64,000 bases of DNA from Dryas octopetala (taxonomy: Eukaryota > Streptophyta > Magnoliopsida > Rosales > Rosaceae), in contig OY992837.1 in assembly GCA_963921425.1 (NCBI GenBank), forward strand, positions 12,621,896 through 12,685,895, written 5' to 3'. The notes beneath the pieces are model-generated. The model was not told the origin of the DNA. It did not search any database and was given only the letters and a program-made list of their open reading frames with translations. Of the stretch, positions 50,325 through 61,436 are shown piece by piece. Within the stretch, counting starts at the first letter, position 1; each line of letters opens with the position of its first letter. The position numbers and the translations under genes are program-made.

Positions 50325-51514
50325 CCTCCAAATGTAAATTTTAGTAGTTGCTTAATAAAATATAAGGTATTTTAAAGGATTAATTTTTGTGAAGTGTGAG
50401 TTTACTGTGTAACAAGATATAGAACCTAATTTCTTAAAGAATTTTGGCACATCAATTAATGACCTGTTCAAAGATTCTGGAGCCTCCAAAGAAGACTAAT
50501 TAATTAAATGAACATATAAATTATGGACCAGATTTAAATAAACCACTAAGTAGGCTAGTTGCACTTAGTTTTGTATTTTTGTGTGGAATTTAGTGAACTT
50601 CCATGAAATTCATAACAAGTAGTACTTAGATATATGTTGTTTGAATAATGCAATATATGTGTATACAAATAGGAATTTCTTAAGGGATTCCTTTTCATAA
50701 GAATAAAATGGGATGTGAGCTCAATCCTCAATATAATTCAATGGTCTAATCTGTTAGGTCCAGACTCAATAATTATCGTTACAAAAAAATCAACTAAATC
50801 AGATGTCATTTAGTCATCTAATTATGACTAAATAAATAAAAACATTGTGTTTTTTATAAGAAACTAAAAAAATCATGATGATAATTAATCAAAGGTCAAA
50901 TAGGTTTCAATTCTACTCATTAATTTTTAATTTGCTGAAATGATTTTTAAATATACATCTAAAAATTAAACGATTCAAATGATTTGTTTACAATGTAAAA
51001 TAGTCTGAATAATATGATTCCCGTTGGTTTTTGTCAAATGTTGTGGAAATAATTCATTTTTAAGATTCTTAACTGGTTTAATTGTGAACATGTAGTCATT
51101 AGAAAACATCTGAACATCGTTATATATTATCTATATATATATATATATATAAAGGGAGAAGGCGAGTAAGGTTAAATATTAAAAAAAAATTAATATATTG
51201 AGGGAAAATTAGTACACTAGAATAATTAGAATTAAAAAATAAAATAAAATACAAAATTACACCTTTATTTTCAGCAACCCACTTCCCCACCACCTCTTTT
51301 TTAGGATAAATAAATTATTTATTAAAAATTTAACTACAAGTTTGGAAAGGTCAATTGGCACACGCGCGCATGCTGCTAACTGCCAAGAGACTTGTATATA
51401 TTAAGAGGGAAGGACATTATTGCTTAATAGTTGTGGAAGACATTATTGCTTTCTTTCCTTAATATTTCTTCTCTTTTGCTGCTTTCCTCCATATTGCTAC
51501 TTTTTGGTCTGCTA
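50325..51514. promoter_or_regulatory. GH17 upstream region with its own TATA box
   Basis: About 1.2 kb of AT-rich sequence separates the 535-bp array from the GH17 gene. TTGTATATATTAAG at about 51393-51405 is a plausible TATA box, about 115 bases before ATG 51515. A (TA)n run lies at about 51130-51150. GACATTATTGCTT occurs twice, at about 51413 and 51440. Confidence 0.5.
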
Positions 51515-51524
51515 ATGGCTGCCA

Positions 51525-51569
<45 letters not shown>

Positions 51570-52655
51570 ATAGCAATAATGCTAGATGGATGAAATTTAT
51601 TTACTAAATATGTTCACTTTGAATAAAAATGGTTAGCTAGTGTAGTTGTGTTTGTAATTAAATTAATAATCATTAACATATATCATTGAATTTGATGCGC
51701 AGGAGCCAAGATTGGTGTTTGTTATGGAACGGTTGCAAACAACTTACCACACCCACGAGAGGTGATACCACTCTACAAGGAACACAACATCCAGAGAATG
51801 AGGCTCTATAACCCCAACCATGATGCTCTGCAAGCCCTTAGAGGCTCCAACATTGAGGTCATGCTTGGTGTAGAAAATGAACGTCTTCAAGACATTTCTT
51901 CAAGCCAAGCCAGTGCAAATTCTTGGGTCCAAAACAATGTCTTAAACTATCGCAATGTGAATTTCAAATACATTGCGGTTGGGAATGAAATAGATGCTGT
52001 AGGTGCACTAGCACCCTTTGTTGGACCTGCCATGGAAAAAATTCAACATGCAATTTCCGCGGCCGGTCTTGCCAACAAAATCAAAGTCTCCACTGCAGTT
52101 TACCCTAAAATCCTCCAAGAATCCTACCCTCCATCAAAAGGCTCATTCCGGCCTAATTATCGACCATTTCTCGATCCAATCATCGGCTTCTTAGTAGGCA
52201 ACAATTCCCCATTACTTGTTAATATGTACCCATATTTTAGTTACATTCAAAATCCTAATGACATTAGTCTTCATTATGCTCTTTTTACATCTCCATCAGT
52301 TGTAGTGCGTGATGGTCAGCTTGGATATCAAAACTTGTTTGATGCAATTCTTGATGCAGTTTACTCGGCATTAGAGAAGGCAGGAGGAGGTTCTTTGAAA
52401 ATTGTTGTATCGGAATCGGGTTGGCCCTCGGCCGGAGGGGATGGCCGAGTGACAACAAAGGAGAATGCAAGAGTTTACAATTCGAATTTGATCAAGCATG
52501 TGAAGGGTGGGACTCCAAAGAAACCTAACGGCCCTATTGAAACTTACCTGTTTGCCATGTTTAATGAGAATCAAAAACATGGGGCACCGACTGAGAACCA
52601 TTTTGGACTATTTTTTCCAGACAGAAAGCCTGTATATCCCATTAGTTTCATCTAA
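51515..52655 (+). CDS. Glucan endo-1,3-beta-glucosidase (GH17), start codon in doubt
   Basis: The enzyme cleaves beta-1,3-glucans, as in cell-wall callose and fungal walls. Exon 1 ends at 51530, the intron is 51531-51702, and exon 2 is 51703-52655. From ATG 51515 the product is 322 residues. [15 protein letters not shown] is the typical mature start. VGNEID holds the acid Glu and [15 protein letters not shown] is the GH17 signature with the nucleophile Glu. The end, [14 protein letters not shown], is normal for the short form without a carbohydrate-binding tail. From ATG 51515 only MAATTG precedes the mature domain, so there is no signal peptide. The same frame upstream (51431-51514) reads as a strong signal peptide, WKTLLLSFLNISSLLLLSSI and on, but has no ATG; a TAG lies at 51428-51430. 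Either the true ATG was lost, an upstream exon supplies it, or a non-AUG start is used. The body shows no break. Confidence 0.85.
51531..51564 (+). repeat. CT microsatellite starting at the GH17 intron 1 donor
   Basis: ACAACAG at 51530 is followed directly by GTCTCTCTCT and pure CT to about 51564. This is the same arrangement as RECA3 intron 1, although the two introns are otherwise unrelated. Confidence 0.9.
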
Positions 52656-52965
52656 GAGAGGGAATTGTAGTGTATTTTGGGATCATGGGCACTTTTTCTT
52701 TTATGCAAGTAACAAGAAATAGAGGTTTGCTTGTAAGTACCCTCATGTATCCAGAGCCAGAGATATTTCCTATCAATATGACGTGGATATTTATGTAAAT
52801 AATTTATGCACAATGGGTCCACTCCAACTGCATATTTATAAAGTTTGTGGAAAACCAGTTTAATTTGGTTTCAATGTGGCAGATTTGTTACCAGATTTTT
52901 GACTGTTTCCTTCTGAAGAATTTTATTCTTTTATATACACAGCATAAATTTCTTCTTGTTTTTAG

Positions 52966-54045
52966 GTTAAGGGTCTTGGGATTTCTGTCCAAGTGGTGAA
53001 AAATAAATTAGCACCTGGAAATAAGAAGGCTGATCTGGGGATACAGTTTGGGAGAGGCTTATGCTGTGAATCTGAGGTATTGCAGTTGGCTTGTGAACAT
53101 GGTGCATGTCATCAGTGGCGGATCCAGAAATAGAACATCATAGGGTCAAGATTAAGAAGCTTACGAATATTTATTTTGGGTAGAAAAAATATAATTTTTA
53201 GGTGGAAAAGTATGATTTCTAGGTTGACACAGACATTCTGTAGATAAGCACTTTGAATTTGATCTCGAATATTAAGATCATAATTCAACATTGGAGGTCG
53301 AAGTCCAGGGTCTGCAGGAAGGGCCGCCAAAATTGCATCTAGCTCACTTTATTTTTAACTTTCAACTTTAAAACTATCATTTTGTGTCAGAGAAAGTGAC
53401 GAACTCTTTCCTAATTTTCTTTTAAAATACCTCTCAATGACTATATATTTATAATTCAATGACAACCCCAATTAATAATTACCAATTGCCTTATACTACA
53501 TGAAAGGAACCATTATCTTCTCTCCTTCTCTCCTCTTTCAGACATTTCTTCAAACACCTTGCCCCTGCAACTCCACCAACATCCATGAGTTCAAGGGGTC
53601 AACCAATTTCCTCAAGCCTAGGATTTTTGGGTTCATGGGGTCAATTGACCCCATTGACCCTATTGTGGATCCGCCAGTGCATGTCATTGCAAAAGAAGAA
53701 AGGTTTTTAGTAATGAACATGCAGCTGATCGAACAGTCTCTGGAAAAAATTGATGGGATTTTGGGTTAGATAGTCATGATTTTAATGAAATTGCTGTTTG
53801 AAAAAGAGAGTCGACTGCTCATTTGGGATATTGGATAAGATAGCTAGTCATGATCTTTTTTTTTTTGGCCAATATAGCTAGTCATGATCTTAAGTAATCA
53901 TATTTGAGTAATGCTCAATTTTCAACTACTTGAAAATTGAAATGTTGAGCTCCTCTCTGGTTTGTCTGGCAACTAAACCACAAGAGATCGAGTTGTTCAC
54001 TTGTTGTACTTTGTATAAAGAACCTTGATTATGAGTTGTACTTTA
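52966..54045 (+). pseudogene. RECA3 last-exon pseudogene in copy B
   Basis: 52966-53102 matches the start of RECA3 exon 8 after an intact AG acceptor ([33 protein letters not shown]). An hAT element (53113-53679) then interrupts it. Matching sequence resumes near 53688 and runs through the 3' UTR until the solo LTR at 54046, with the last piece at 54685-54720. Exons 1-7 are absent, so it cannot encode RecA. Confidence 0.9.
53113..53679. mobile_element. hAT-type MITE inside the RECA3 pseudogene
   Basis: It starts CAGTGGCGGATCCAG and ends GGATCCGCCAGTG, flanked by a perfect CATGTCAT duplication (53105-53112, 53680-53687). Its last 90 bases, including GGGGTCAATTGACCCC, match the first 90 of the element at 12331-12748 in inverse orientation. 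The intact exon at 45333 lacks it, which confirms insertion after the segmental duplication. Confidence 0.92.
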
Positions 54046-54679
54046 TGTAAATTAAATAACAAGAGAAAAGTGTATAAAATATATGTGTTTGTATTTATGA
54101 TTTTGAGGTTACAATCTTTGGTTCTCCTTTAATTCGATCTCCATGGTTTTGATCTTGATTCGAGGGTGGTAGACACTTGTTCTTGAACAAGACGGGTGAT
54201 GAGAGGGAGCCGGCCTTCTGTTGGGCTTGATGGCTTCCTCGCTGATTTATTCTTTGGAGCGTTTGGCTCCATTTGGAGTTAGCGTTATGGCTCCCTTTGG
54301 AGCGTTTGGCTCTGTTGGAGGAAGAAAGTCTCTCTTCCTCTCCCCCCTTTTCATTTTGAGTAATTGGCCTATATTTATAGGCAAGAATGAGAGAATTAAT
54401 TTTTATGATTTAAATTCTTTGATTTGTAACACTAATTATTGACTTGATTTAAATTAAGTTAATCAATTTAATTTAGCTCTTAATTTATATTAAATCTTTT
54501 AATTTAAAGAATTAATGCTTAATTTAGGAGATTCACTAATCAAAAGTCATTTATTATCCTTCAATTTATTGATTGAATTAAATTAATTCGGTGTTTACAT
54601 AGACATTTACAAACTCTTGAAGGGCCTTGAGCTTGATTTGGCCTCTTGGTGATATTTCACCTAAATGTCGGTATCTACA
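54046..54679 (+). mobile_element. Solo LTR (fossil), 634 bp
   Basis: It starts TGTAAATTAAAT, ends GGTATCTACA, and has a perfect 5-base duplication CTTTA (54041-54045, 54680-54684). The empty site is visible in copy A at about 45991. Solo LTRs arise by recombination between the two LTRs of a retrotransposon. No internal region is left, so copia or gypsy cannot be decided. It is younger than the segmental duplication. Confidence 0.85.
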
Positions 54680-54947
54680 CTTTACTTTGACCATTGTTCA
54701 TGAAAAGCAAACATTGTGGTGACATTTCAGACAGAAAAAACATCATGGTGAAACACCTGCGTCGGCTTGAATTAATGAACGGTACGGACATCAACACAAA
54801 TTTCAACATCTCTGGTCATTGACTCTTTTTCCATACTTCGGACAACCAAGTCGGTTCCTAACAAGCGTTGATAGTCCTAGGCTCCTAGCTAGTCATTTCA
54901 TTTGTATCCGAATCCAACATGCCCATTAGAGATGTCCTCACGTTTAT

Positions 54948-55624
54948 GAGTGGAACTATTCCCACCCTCTATTCCTATTTTCCCACCCTTTTTGCAAACA
55001 AAAATTAATTACAATTTACCTTTTCATAAAATTACCAAAGCAGCCAGGGCGCCTTCCATGGAAACCCAAATGTGGAAACCCAGGTGCTGCAAATTAATTG
55101 GGGTACTACTTTTGTAGTACCACCATTCCTCATAAATCATAAAAACTGAAAGACTATAGAGGTGGGCTTCCAATCCATCGCCTACACATAAATTTTTCAA
55201 CAAAATGTAAGACAATGATGCTCCATACCAAACAATGTTATCAGTCCAAATGAAAGTATTTAGGATCTATTTTCCTGTTGTATAAATTATTTCATCATCT
55301 CTATTCTATAAATAAAAATGTTCCAAACAATAAAATTCGCTCTTTTCATGTCCGTGGCAAAAGATAACAACTTGAGTATAATTTTTTGTATTGAATGAGT
55401 TTCTTAATTATCAGTTGGGAACTTGGGATGCTGCCATGGCAGCTGGGTAATTGCTTCTTTTATCTTTTTCTTTAGGGCTAAGGTTAGAGTTGGGAGGGAG
55501 AAGGGGAAAAAGATGAAAAGAGTAGGGGTAATTTGGGAATAATGGTGGTGAGATAAGTATATTTAAATTATTTTTTTTTAAACATTTTGAGGAGTGGAAA
55601 AATCAGGTGGGAATATCACCACTC
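54948..55624. mobile_element. Mutator-like MITE
   Basis: It starts GAGTGGAACTATTCCCACC and ends GGTGGGAATATCACCACTC, with a perfect 9-base duplication CACGTTTAT (54939-54947, 55625-55633). The interior is non-coding. It lies in copy B. Confidence 0.9.
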
Positions 55625-55633
55625 CACGTTTAT

Positions 55634-57468
55634 TAATAGATTTTTTTTGGGTTCAAGTTTATTAAATGAGTTGGTTAAATGTATTTCTAGTTTTTTGAGC
55701 TAAGGATTTTTATACATTTTTTGAGCAAAAGATTTTTATACAATGTTTCTTAAAATTCAATTTTCTCGAGGGATTGAGTGGGTCAATACTGTGGGCCCAA
55801 CTTTGAGTCCCAAATTTCCACATACCCTGTCAAGGATTTGGAAGTCTCAACTAGTAGTACAAATGTACAATACACTTGCCATTTAATTATATTGTTATCA
55901 TGAAATTTGGAAGTCGCGTGCATATTAGATTTGGACAAATTATTCCATAATTCGGTAGGTGGTGTTCCTTACCAATGATATTGAAACATGTGTCCAACTG
56001 TTACACCTCAATTTTAAATTTAAACATAGTTTGATGATAGAATTCAACGTTGATGACAGTAGTCTGACAATCTTCTATTTTGGAAACCAGACAAATAGTT
56101 AATTGAATTCATATCATTTATTTTTTCTGTTTGATTATCCGATTTTGTTTGAAATTATTAATTTGTAGCGTCTAAAAATTTGTGAGTGCAAATGAAAAAT
56201 TCAAGTCTAAAGTTTTATTATATTATATAGGTTAGACGCAGTTTGATATTGCCAAGATTTGTCATATTTTTTTTTTTTTAAATCTATGACCAAAAACAAA
56301 TTTTGGTATAATTGAAAGTGAATTAGGACAAACCCACAACACCCATATAAGGCTTTGGACATGAACTATCCATTTTGCCCTCACGTAAAGGGCGCATGAA
56401 ATCTTTTGGATCGATGAAATTTTGGATGAACTCATAGCAAATTGGTCAACATGCCTATTTTTGAAAGTTGAATGCCTTAATTTGAGTGATAATTTGACAC
56501 ACCAATCAATTTTAAATTTGGGCGGTAAGTTGAAGGGGCAAAATAAAGTCTAAAAAAATTGCTATTTGTTTCTCTAAATTACTATCTAAACTACAAAAAA
56601 TTATTCTATCTGACCATAACATTGTTATGTGGTGTAATCAATTCACGTGTTATGATATGATCGTGAAAAACAAGTTACTTTATACTTTTAGGAGAAATTA
56701 TTGTGACACCCTAACAACATGTGACATGTTGTTGTTGTGGTATTACCAATTCACTCAAATTATAACATGTGTCAATAATTAATATCTAAAACCCTATAAA
56801 ACCAAAATAATACCGGCTTTAAATATTGTACACGTGCTATAATTTGATTGGATTAGTAATGTTATGTCAATATGTCACGTAGTGTTATAGTCATACACAA
56901 TAATTTTTGTTAAAATTAGTTTTAGGGTTTGCAATTAATATATATTAGCTAAAGCCGCCCTTAAGCGGATATAATGTTTCACATTTAACACGTTAAGCCG
57001 CCCTTAATCAATTTGTGATCCATTTATGATTTAACCACATTTAACCCGTCAAGCACTCCATGCAAACTGGAGGCAAACAAACTTGCCCCTTCTTCTACGT
57101 TATCTCTACACCTTAATTGGTTCTTAATTTCCTCCACTTATTACGATGGAACGTATTGTCCCATTCCACCATTGTTTCACAAATGTAGTGGGGATAATGC
57201 TAGTTATTATTTTCTCCTTCTCCTTCCACTACTAATACTTCCATAGGGGAGTGCTAGGTGTCTCGATAAATCGTGCCTCAATAACATAGATTTTTCTTGT
57301 CAATTATAATATTTAAATTTATTAAATATAATTTATAATTATTTGCCATGTAAGCTTTATTAAAAGACATTTATCCTTTTTTCAAAAGGATCTCCTAACC
57401 TTTCTAAACTTCTAACCACACCTCTCAGCAATCTCTTTAACTCTCTTCCCTCACTGCAATTTTTTGTT
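55634..57468. other. Copy B spacer, no gene
   Basis: AT-rich sequence without coding signal. About 57055-57185 matches part of the 535-bp unit of copy A (TTAATTTCCTCCACTTATTA, then GTCCCATTCCACCATTGTTTC). Confidence 0.55.
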
Positions 57469-57469
57469 A

Positions 57470-58596
57470 GGGTTGCTATTTGCACACCCTTTCTAAGAAA
57501 AAAGAAGAAAAAAAAAAAAAAAAAAAAAAGACCACCTTGCCCTTCTTTAATGAGTTAATTACACTTACACTCCATGATGTTTATCGCCGTTTCACATATA
57601 TCTCCTGGAGTTTCAAAAATTACACATACACCCTCTGAGGTTTTAAAATTGTTACATATAACCCCTATAATGAGACGAAAAATGATGAGAAATTATGCAA
57701 AAAACCATGTTAAGGGGTTAAATGACCTAATAAGATTACTTAAGGTGTAAGGTCCAACCTCAATACAAATATTTTCTTTTTTGTTTATTTATTTTTTTTC
57801 TCTTATAGGGGGTTATATGCAATAGTTTTGAAACCTCAGGGGGTGTATGTGTAATTTTTGAAACCTCAGAGGGTGTATGTGAAAAGGCGATAAACCTCAG
57901 GGGGTGTAAGTGTAATTAACTCTTCTTTAATTTCCTTTCTTTCTCCTTCCCTCACCCACACATCCTATCCCCCCCGTACACACACACCTCATCCCCATCT
58001 TTTTTCTTCTTTTTCTTCTTCTTCTTCCCCCACCCTCACCTGCACCATTTCTTCTTCTTCTTCCCCCCACCCCCACCCCCACCCCCACCCCCACCCCCAC
58101 CTCCACCTGCACCCTTTCTCTTCTTCTTCTTCCCCCCACCCCCACCTGCACCTTTCTCTTCTTCTTCCCCTCACCTCGGCCCTCCCCTCCTCTCCGGCTC
58201 CTCTCTCCCTGCTGCCTCCCCCCGAACCAGCCCCTCCTCTTTCTCTCCTTCCCTCTCTTTTCTCGCCCCACAGACATCTAAAATCTTCAAAACAAAAATT
58301 GCAGGGGCTGGATAGACACAAAGAAAGGGAGAGAGCAGAGGGGGAATGAGAGAAAAAAAAGAGAAGGGGAGAGAGGAGAAAGGGGCAGAGAGGGGGTGGG
58401 GTGGTCGCCGGCGATGACGGGCTTCGACGATGGTGGGCTGCTCGGCGTGGTCGGGATGGGGTGTGTGTGTTGGGTGTTTATTTTTTTTTTCTTTTGTTTA
58501 TAAGGGGTGTGCAAAAGAAAAAGAAATGAGGTATAAAGTCTTTTTCTAAGGGTTTTTTTTTTTTTTTTTAGGAGGGGTGTGCATATAGCAGCCCTC
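57470..58596. mobile_element. Mutator-like element, same family as 7161-8181, carrying a nested MITE
   Basis: It starts GGGTTGCTATTTGCACACCC and ends GGGGTGTGCATATAGCAGCCC. These ends match those of the 7161-8181 element. The flanks are T-rich. The core has a CT/C-rich tract with repeated (CCCCCA)n (58066-58100), a GC-rich piece with GGTCGCCGGCGATGACGGG, and GA-rich sequence. The long frames here are low-complexity. Without the nested element (57552-57922) it is about 750 bases. Confidence 0.75.
57552..57922. mobile_element. Mutator-like MITE nested in another element
   Basis: It starts GAGTTAATTACACTTACAC and ends GTGTAAGTGTAATTAACTC, with a perfect 9-base duplication TTCTTTAAT (57543-57551, 57923-57931). 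The arms include three CCTCAGGGGGTGT(A/G)-type words. It is the youngest element at this spot because it splits the outer element. Confidence 0.92.
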
Positions 58597-58599
58597 TTT

Positions 58600-59685
58600 T
58601 TTTTTTATCGTCACTCTCTCTTCTCCTTTACAATTCTTTCTCTCTCTATTAATCAAAAATTAAAATTCATCAGTAAAAATTGGGTAAAAAGAATTTGTGG
58701 AGATTGGGTTCTTTAATTTCTATTAGGCCTCCTACTAGTTTCCCCTTATTGTTGTCATGAGAATTTTTCATGAAAATAACTCCTCAATCTTCAGGAAACT
58801 AAAGTTCCACCATTCAGAGAGGTTGAAATGAATTAGGATAATCAATTCTTCCCTAGTGCTTATTAGAGAAATCAAAAATCATATCTTCCACATTTTCAAT
58901 CAATGAAAACTGAAAAGGACTTGTTTGATATTTGAGAATACTTGGAAAATTTTGAATCCTTGAGTTCTGTAATTTAGAGTTTGAAATAGAAAAAACTTTG
59001 CTTTTATTTTTGAATTTTGAATGCTTGAATTCTGCCGAAAATAACCAATTTTGGAACGTTCGAATCAAATCTGAAATCCGAATATGCCGAATTCTGAAAA
59101 AAATTGGATTGGAATTGGAATGTATTTGTAAATTCCGATCCAATCCGAATTCCGATCCGAAATTTTCCAAAGGCATTCCGATTCGATATTTTCGAAATTA
59201 TGTCAATTTAATCCGTATTTATATTAATATTATATCATTTATTTAGTTTTTTTACTATATGTTTCATTAATTTGTTATTTGTTTCAAACATACACATACA
59301 TATATATTAAAAAAAAAATAACTAATACTATTAATATAAACATATGTATATTATAAATATATATGTATCATAATAACATAAATGTTAACAAAAACACCCA
59401 CATTTTTTGTACGTGTAATTACTAATTTTTTTAGTTTGTTTTTACTAATAACAAAAAGTAACGTGAACATTCCGATTTTTTATCTAAAAATTTCAAATTT
59501 TTATCCGAAAGTTTCGAAAATGTGATATTCCGAAAAAATTCAAAAATTTCGAGAAATCCGAAAATTCAAAATTGGAATGAGATGTTGAAATTCTGATTTT
59601 TTGGAATCAAAATTTTATTCCGAAATTTTTTAGATTGGAATTGGAACACTCTATTTCCGATCCGATCCGTCCGAAACACACCCCT
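58600..59685. mobile_element. hAT-like element or remnant with CCGAT/TCCGA words
   Basis: From about 59030 the sequence is packed with CCGATCCGAA/TTCGGAT variants and ends CGTCCGAAACACACCCCTAA at 59687; the inverse of this end is TTAGGGGTGTGTTTCGG. The 5' end and target duplication were not found. GH17 similarity starts right at its 3' edge. 58600-59030 holds nothing recognised. Confidence 0.5.
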
Positions 59686-60119
59686 AATATGTACCCATAT
59701 TTTAGTTACATTCAAAATCCTCAGTGGATTGATATGAAATATGCTCTTTTTACATCTCCATCAGTGGTCGTGCAAGATGGCCAGCTTGGGTATCAAAACC
59801 TGTTTGATGCAATTCTTGATGCTCATTACTGGGCATTAGAGAAGGCAGGAGGGGGTTCATTGAAAATTGTTGTATCTGAGTCTGGTTGGCCCTCTGCCGG
59901 TGGGGATAGCCAAGTAACAACAAAGGAGAATGCGAGATTTTATAACTCGAATTTAATTAAGCATGTGAAGGGTGGTACTCCAAAGAAACCTGAGGGCCCT
60001 ATAGAAACTTACTTGTTTGCCATGTTTAATGAGAATCAAAAACCAGGGACGCGACAGAGCACAATTTTGGACTTTTTTTTCCAAACAAAGAGCCTGTGTA
60101 TCCCATTAATTTCAAATAA
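59686..60119 (+). pseudogene. GH17 beta-1,3-glucanase pseudogene (3' half) in copy B
   Basis: The match to the intact gene begins at [12 protein letters not shown] (intact gene position about 52220) and includes the full signature [16 protein letters not shown] with the nucleophile Glu. The first half, about 180 residues including the acid Glu, is missing where the hAT-like element abuts. Near 60055 one base is lost relative to the intact gene, which shifts the last 20 or so codons. The original stop would be the TAA at 60117-60119. Confidence 0.92.
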
Positions 60120-60299
60120 GAGAGGCAATTCTAGTGTAATTTGGGATCTTGGGCACTTTTCTTTTATGCAATATTATGTACCAACAAATATATAAGTTGG
60201 TTTGCTTGTCGCTCTAAGAGCAAGAGCTAGCTAAACTTTATGTATGTATCGAGAGCCCAGATTTATGGATATCATTAAGACGTGGATATTTATGTGTGT

Positions 60300-61436
60300 A
60301 TGTGCATCTTTACCGTTTTAGCCTTCGTTTCCCAACTGGAGACAATAGCTGAGCCCATTTATAGGGTTGATTAATTAAGTGACTTTTATTGCTAAGGGCT
60401 TGAAATTGATTAATTTATTCATAAATTTTCAAGCAAATATTTTAAGATAAGAAGAACAATTATACAACAGGACACATGCATCTTCAAACTTGGAACGCCC
60501 GTATTGGAATGCTCACATCGGCTGCACTACAGTAAAAAAGAAAAAAGAAAACAAAGAGCTAGCATCCAAACACGTACTTTTGTGAGTGTTTATCCGTATA
60601 ACTTGTATTTAAGAAGTAAAAACACGTTTTCGAAAATTTTAAAAATTTGTCAAAGATTTTTGAAACATTTTGTATTTAAGATATTTTCGTTTAGGTATAA
60701 CCTTAATTTATGGACAAAAATGCACGATGATTTGGAATTTTGGATCACAAAGTGGAAGATGTAGATCTCACTTGTGTAAGTGGGCCTCGACTTTGTTTGA
60801 ATACACTTTACATTACTCTTAATTGTGCCTTGTATTTTGGGCCAGGGGTTTGTTGCGTTTCTGTTTTGGACTTAGCTTTGTTTGTTATTGGGGGCTTCTA
60901 AATGTACCCCGCTATCTTCTTTTGCTACCTCTTCATTTTTTATTTTAAGGAATAAAAATCCAAAATTTCGCTTTTGATTATCTTTTATCATGAACACTAC
61001 AGCAATAATGGTGGCATACATACACTTCTAATACTTAGACGTGTTCATTTGCACCCTTTCAAAGCCAAAAAGGATAATGCACGAGCAGAGTATCACCATA
61101 CTCCCAGTAACACTAGATTATACACAAATTGACGCAAACTCAACTTATTAAGTATTTTGACCAAAAAAAAAAAAAAAAAGCTTATTATGTAGGGCCCACC
61201 TGACTTGAATGCCGTGGACATAGAGTTACTGGGACGCTGGTCCTCTGGCGTCTGATCGGGTACGATGTGCATGCGCACAGAACATGAGATCTCTCTACTC
61301 ACTATTCTATAAATATTCAATAAAAAAATGGGAGTTTTGAAATTTATGTGGACTTGAAGCTAAGCATTTTGCTAACTGCTTTATATCATGTTGTTGATGC
61401 AAATTTCCGTAAGAAAGTTACAACAACTTAGGGGTA
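60300..61436. other. Intergenic, nothing recognised
   Basis: AT-rich sequence beyond the copy B boundary. No frame or repeat I can support. Confidence 0.4.

Larger units (their letters stand above)
45250..52800. repeat. Tandem segmental duplication, copy A (RECA3 last exon to GH17)
   Basis: Copy A runs from just before RECA3 exon 8 (AACTGGATTTTCAACTGTTTCC) to beyond the GH17 stop (GACGTGGATATTTATG). Four anchors recur in the same order and orientation in copy B at 52878-60300. They are RECA3 exon 8 plus 3' UTR, the AACCAAGTC(A/G)G(C/T)TCCTAACAAG block, the TTAATTTCCTCCA(T/C)TTATTA block, and GH17. Copy A is the functional one and contains a private hAT element and a private triplication. Confidence 0.85.
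52878..60300. repeat. Tandem segmental duplication, copy B (decayed)
   Basis: Copy B starts about 80 bases after copy A ends and keeps the same order: RECA3 exon 8 and 3' UTR, the AACCAAGTCGGTTCCTAACAAG block (about 54850), the TTAATTTCCTCCACTTATTA block (about 57127), then the GH17 3' half (59686-60119) and its UTR. Substitutions and indels are frequent, so the duplication is not recent. An hAT element, a solo LTR and at least three Mutator-like elements interrupt it. Confidence 0.85.

Noticed and set aside
57927-58321. Gly/Arg/Glu-rich frames on the minus strand
   Set aside because: They come from (CCCCCA)n and CTT-type repeats in the core of a Mutator-like element.
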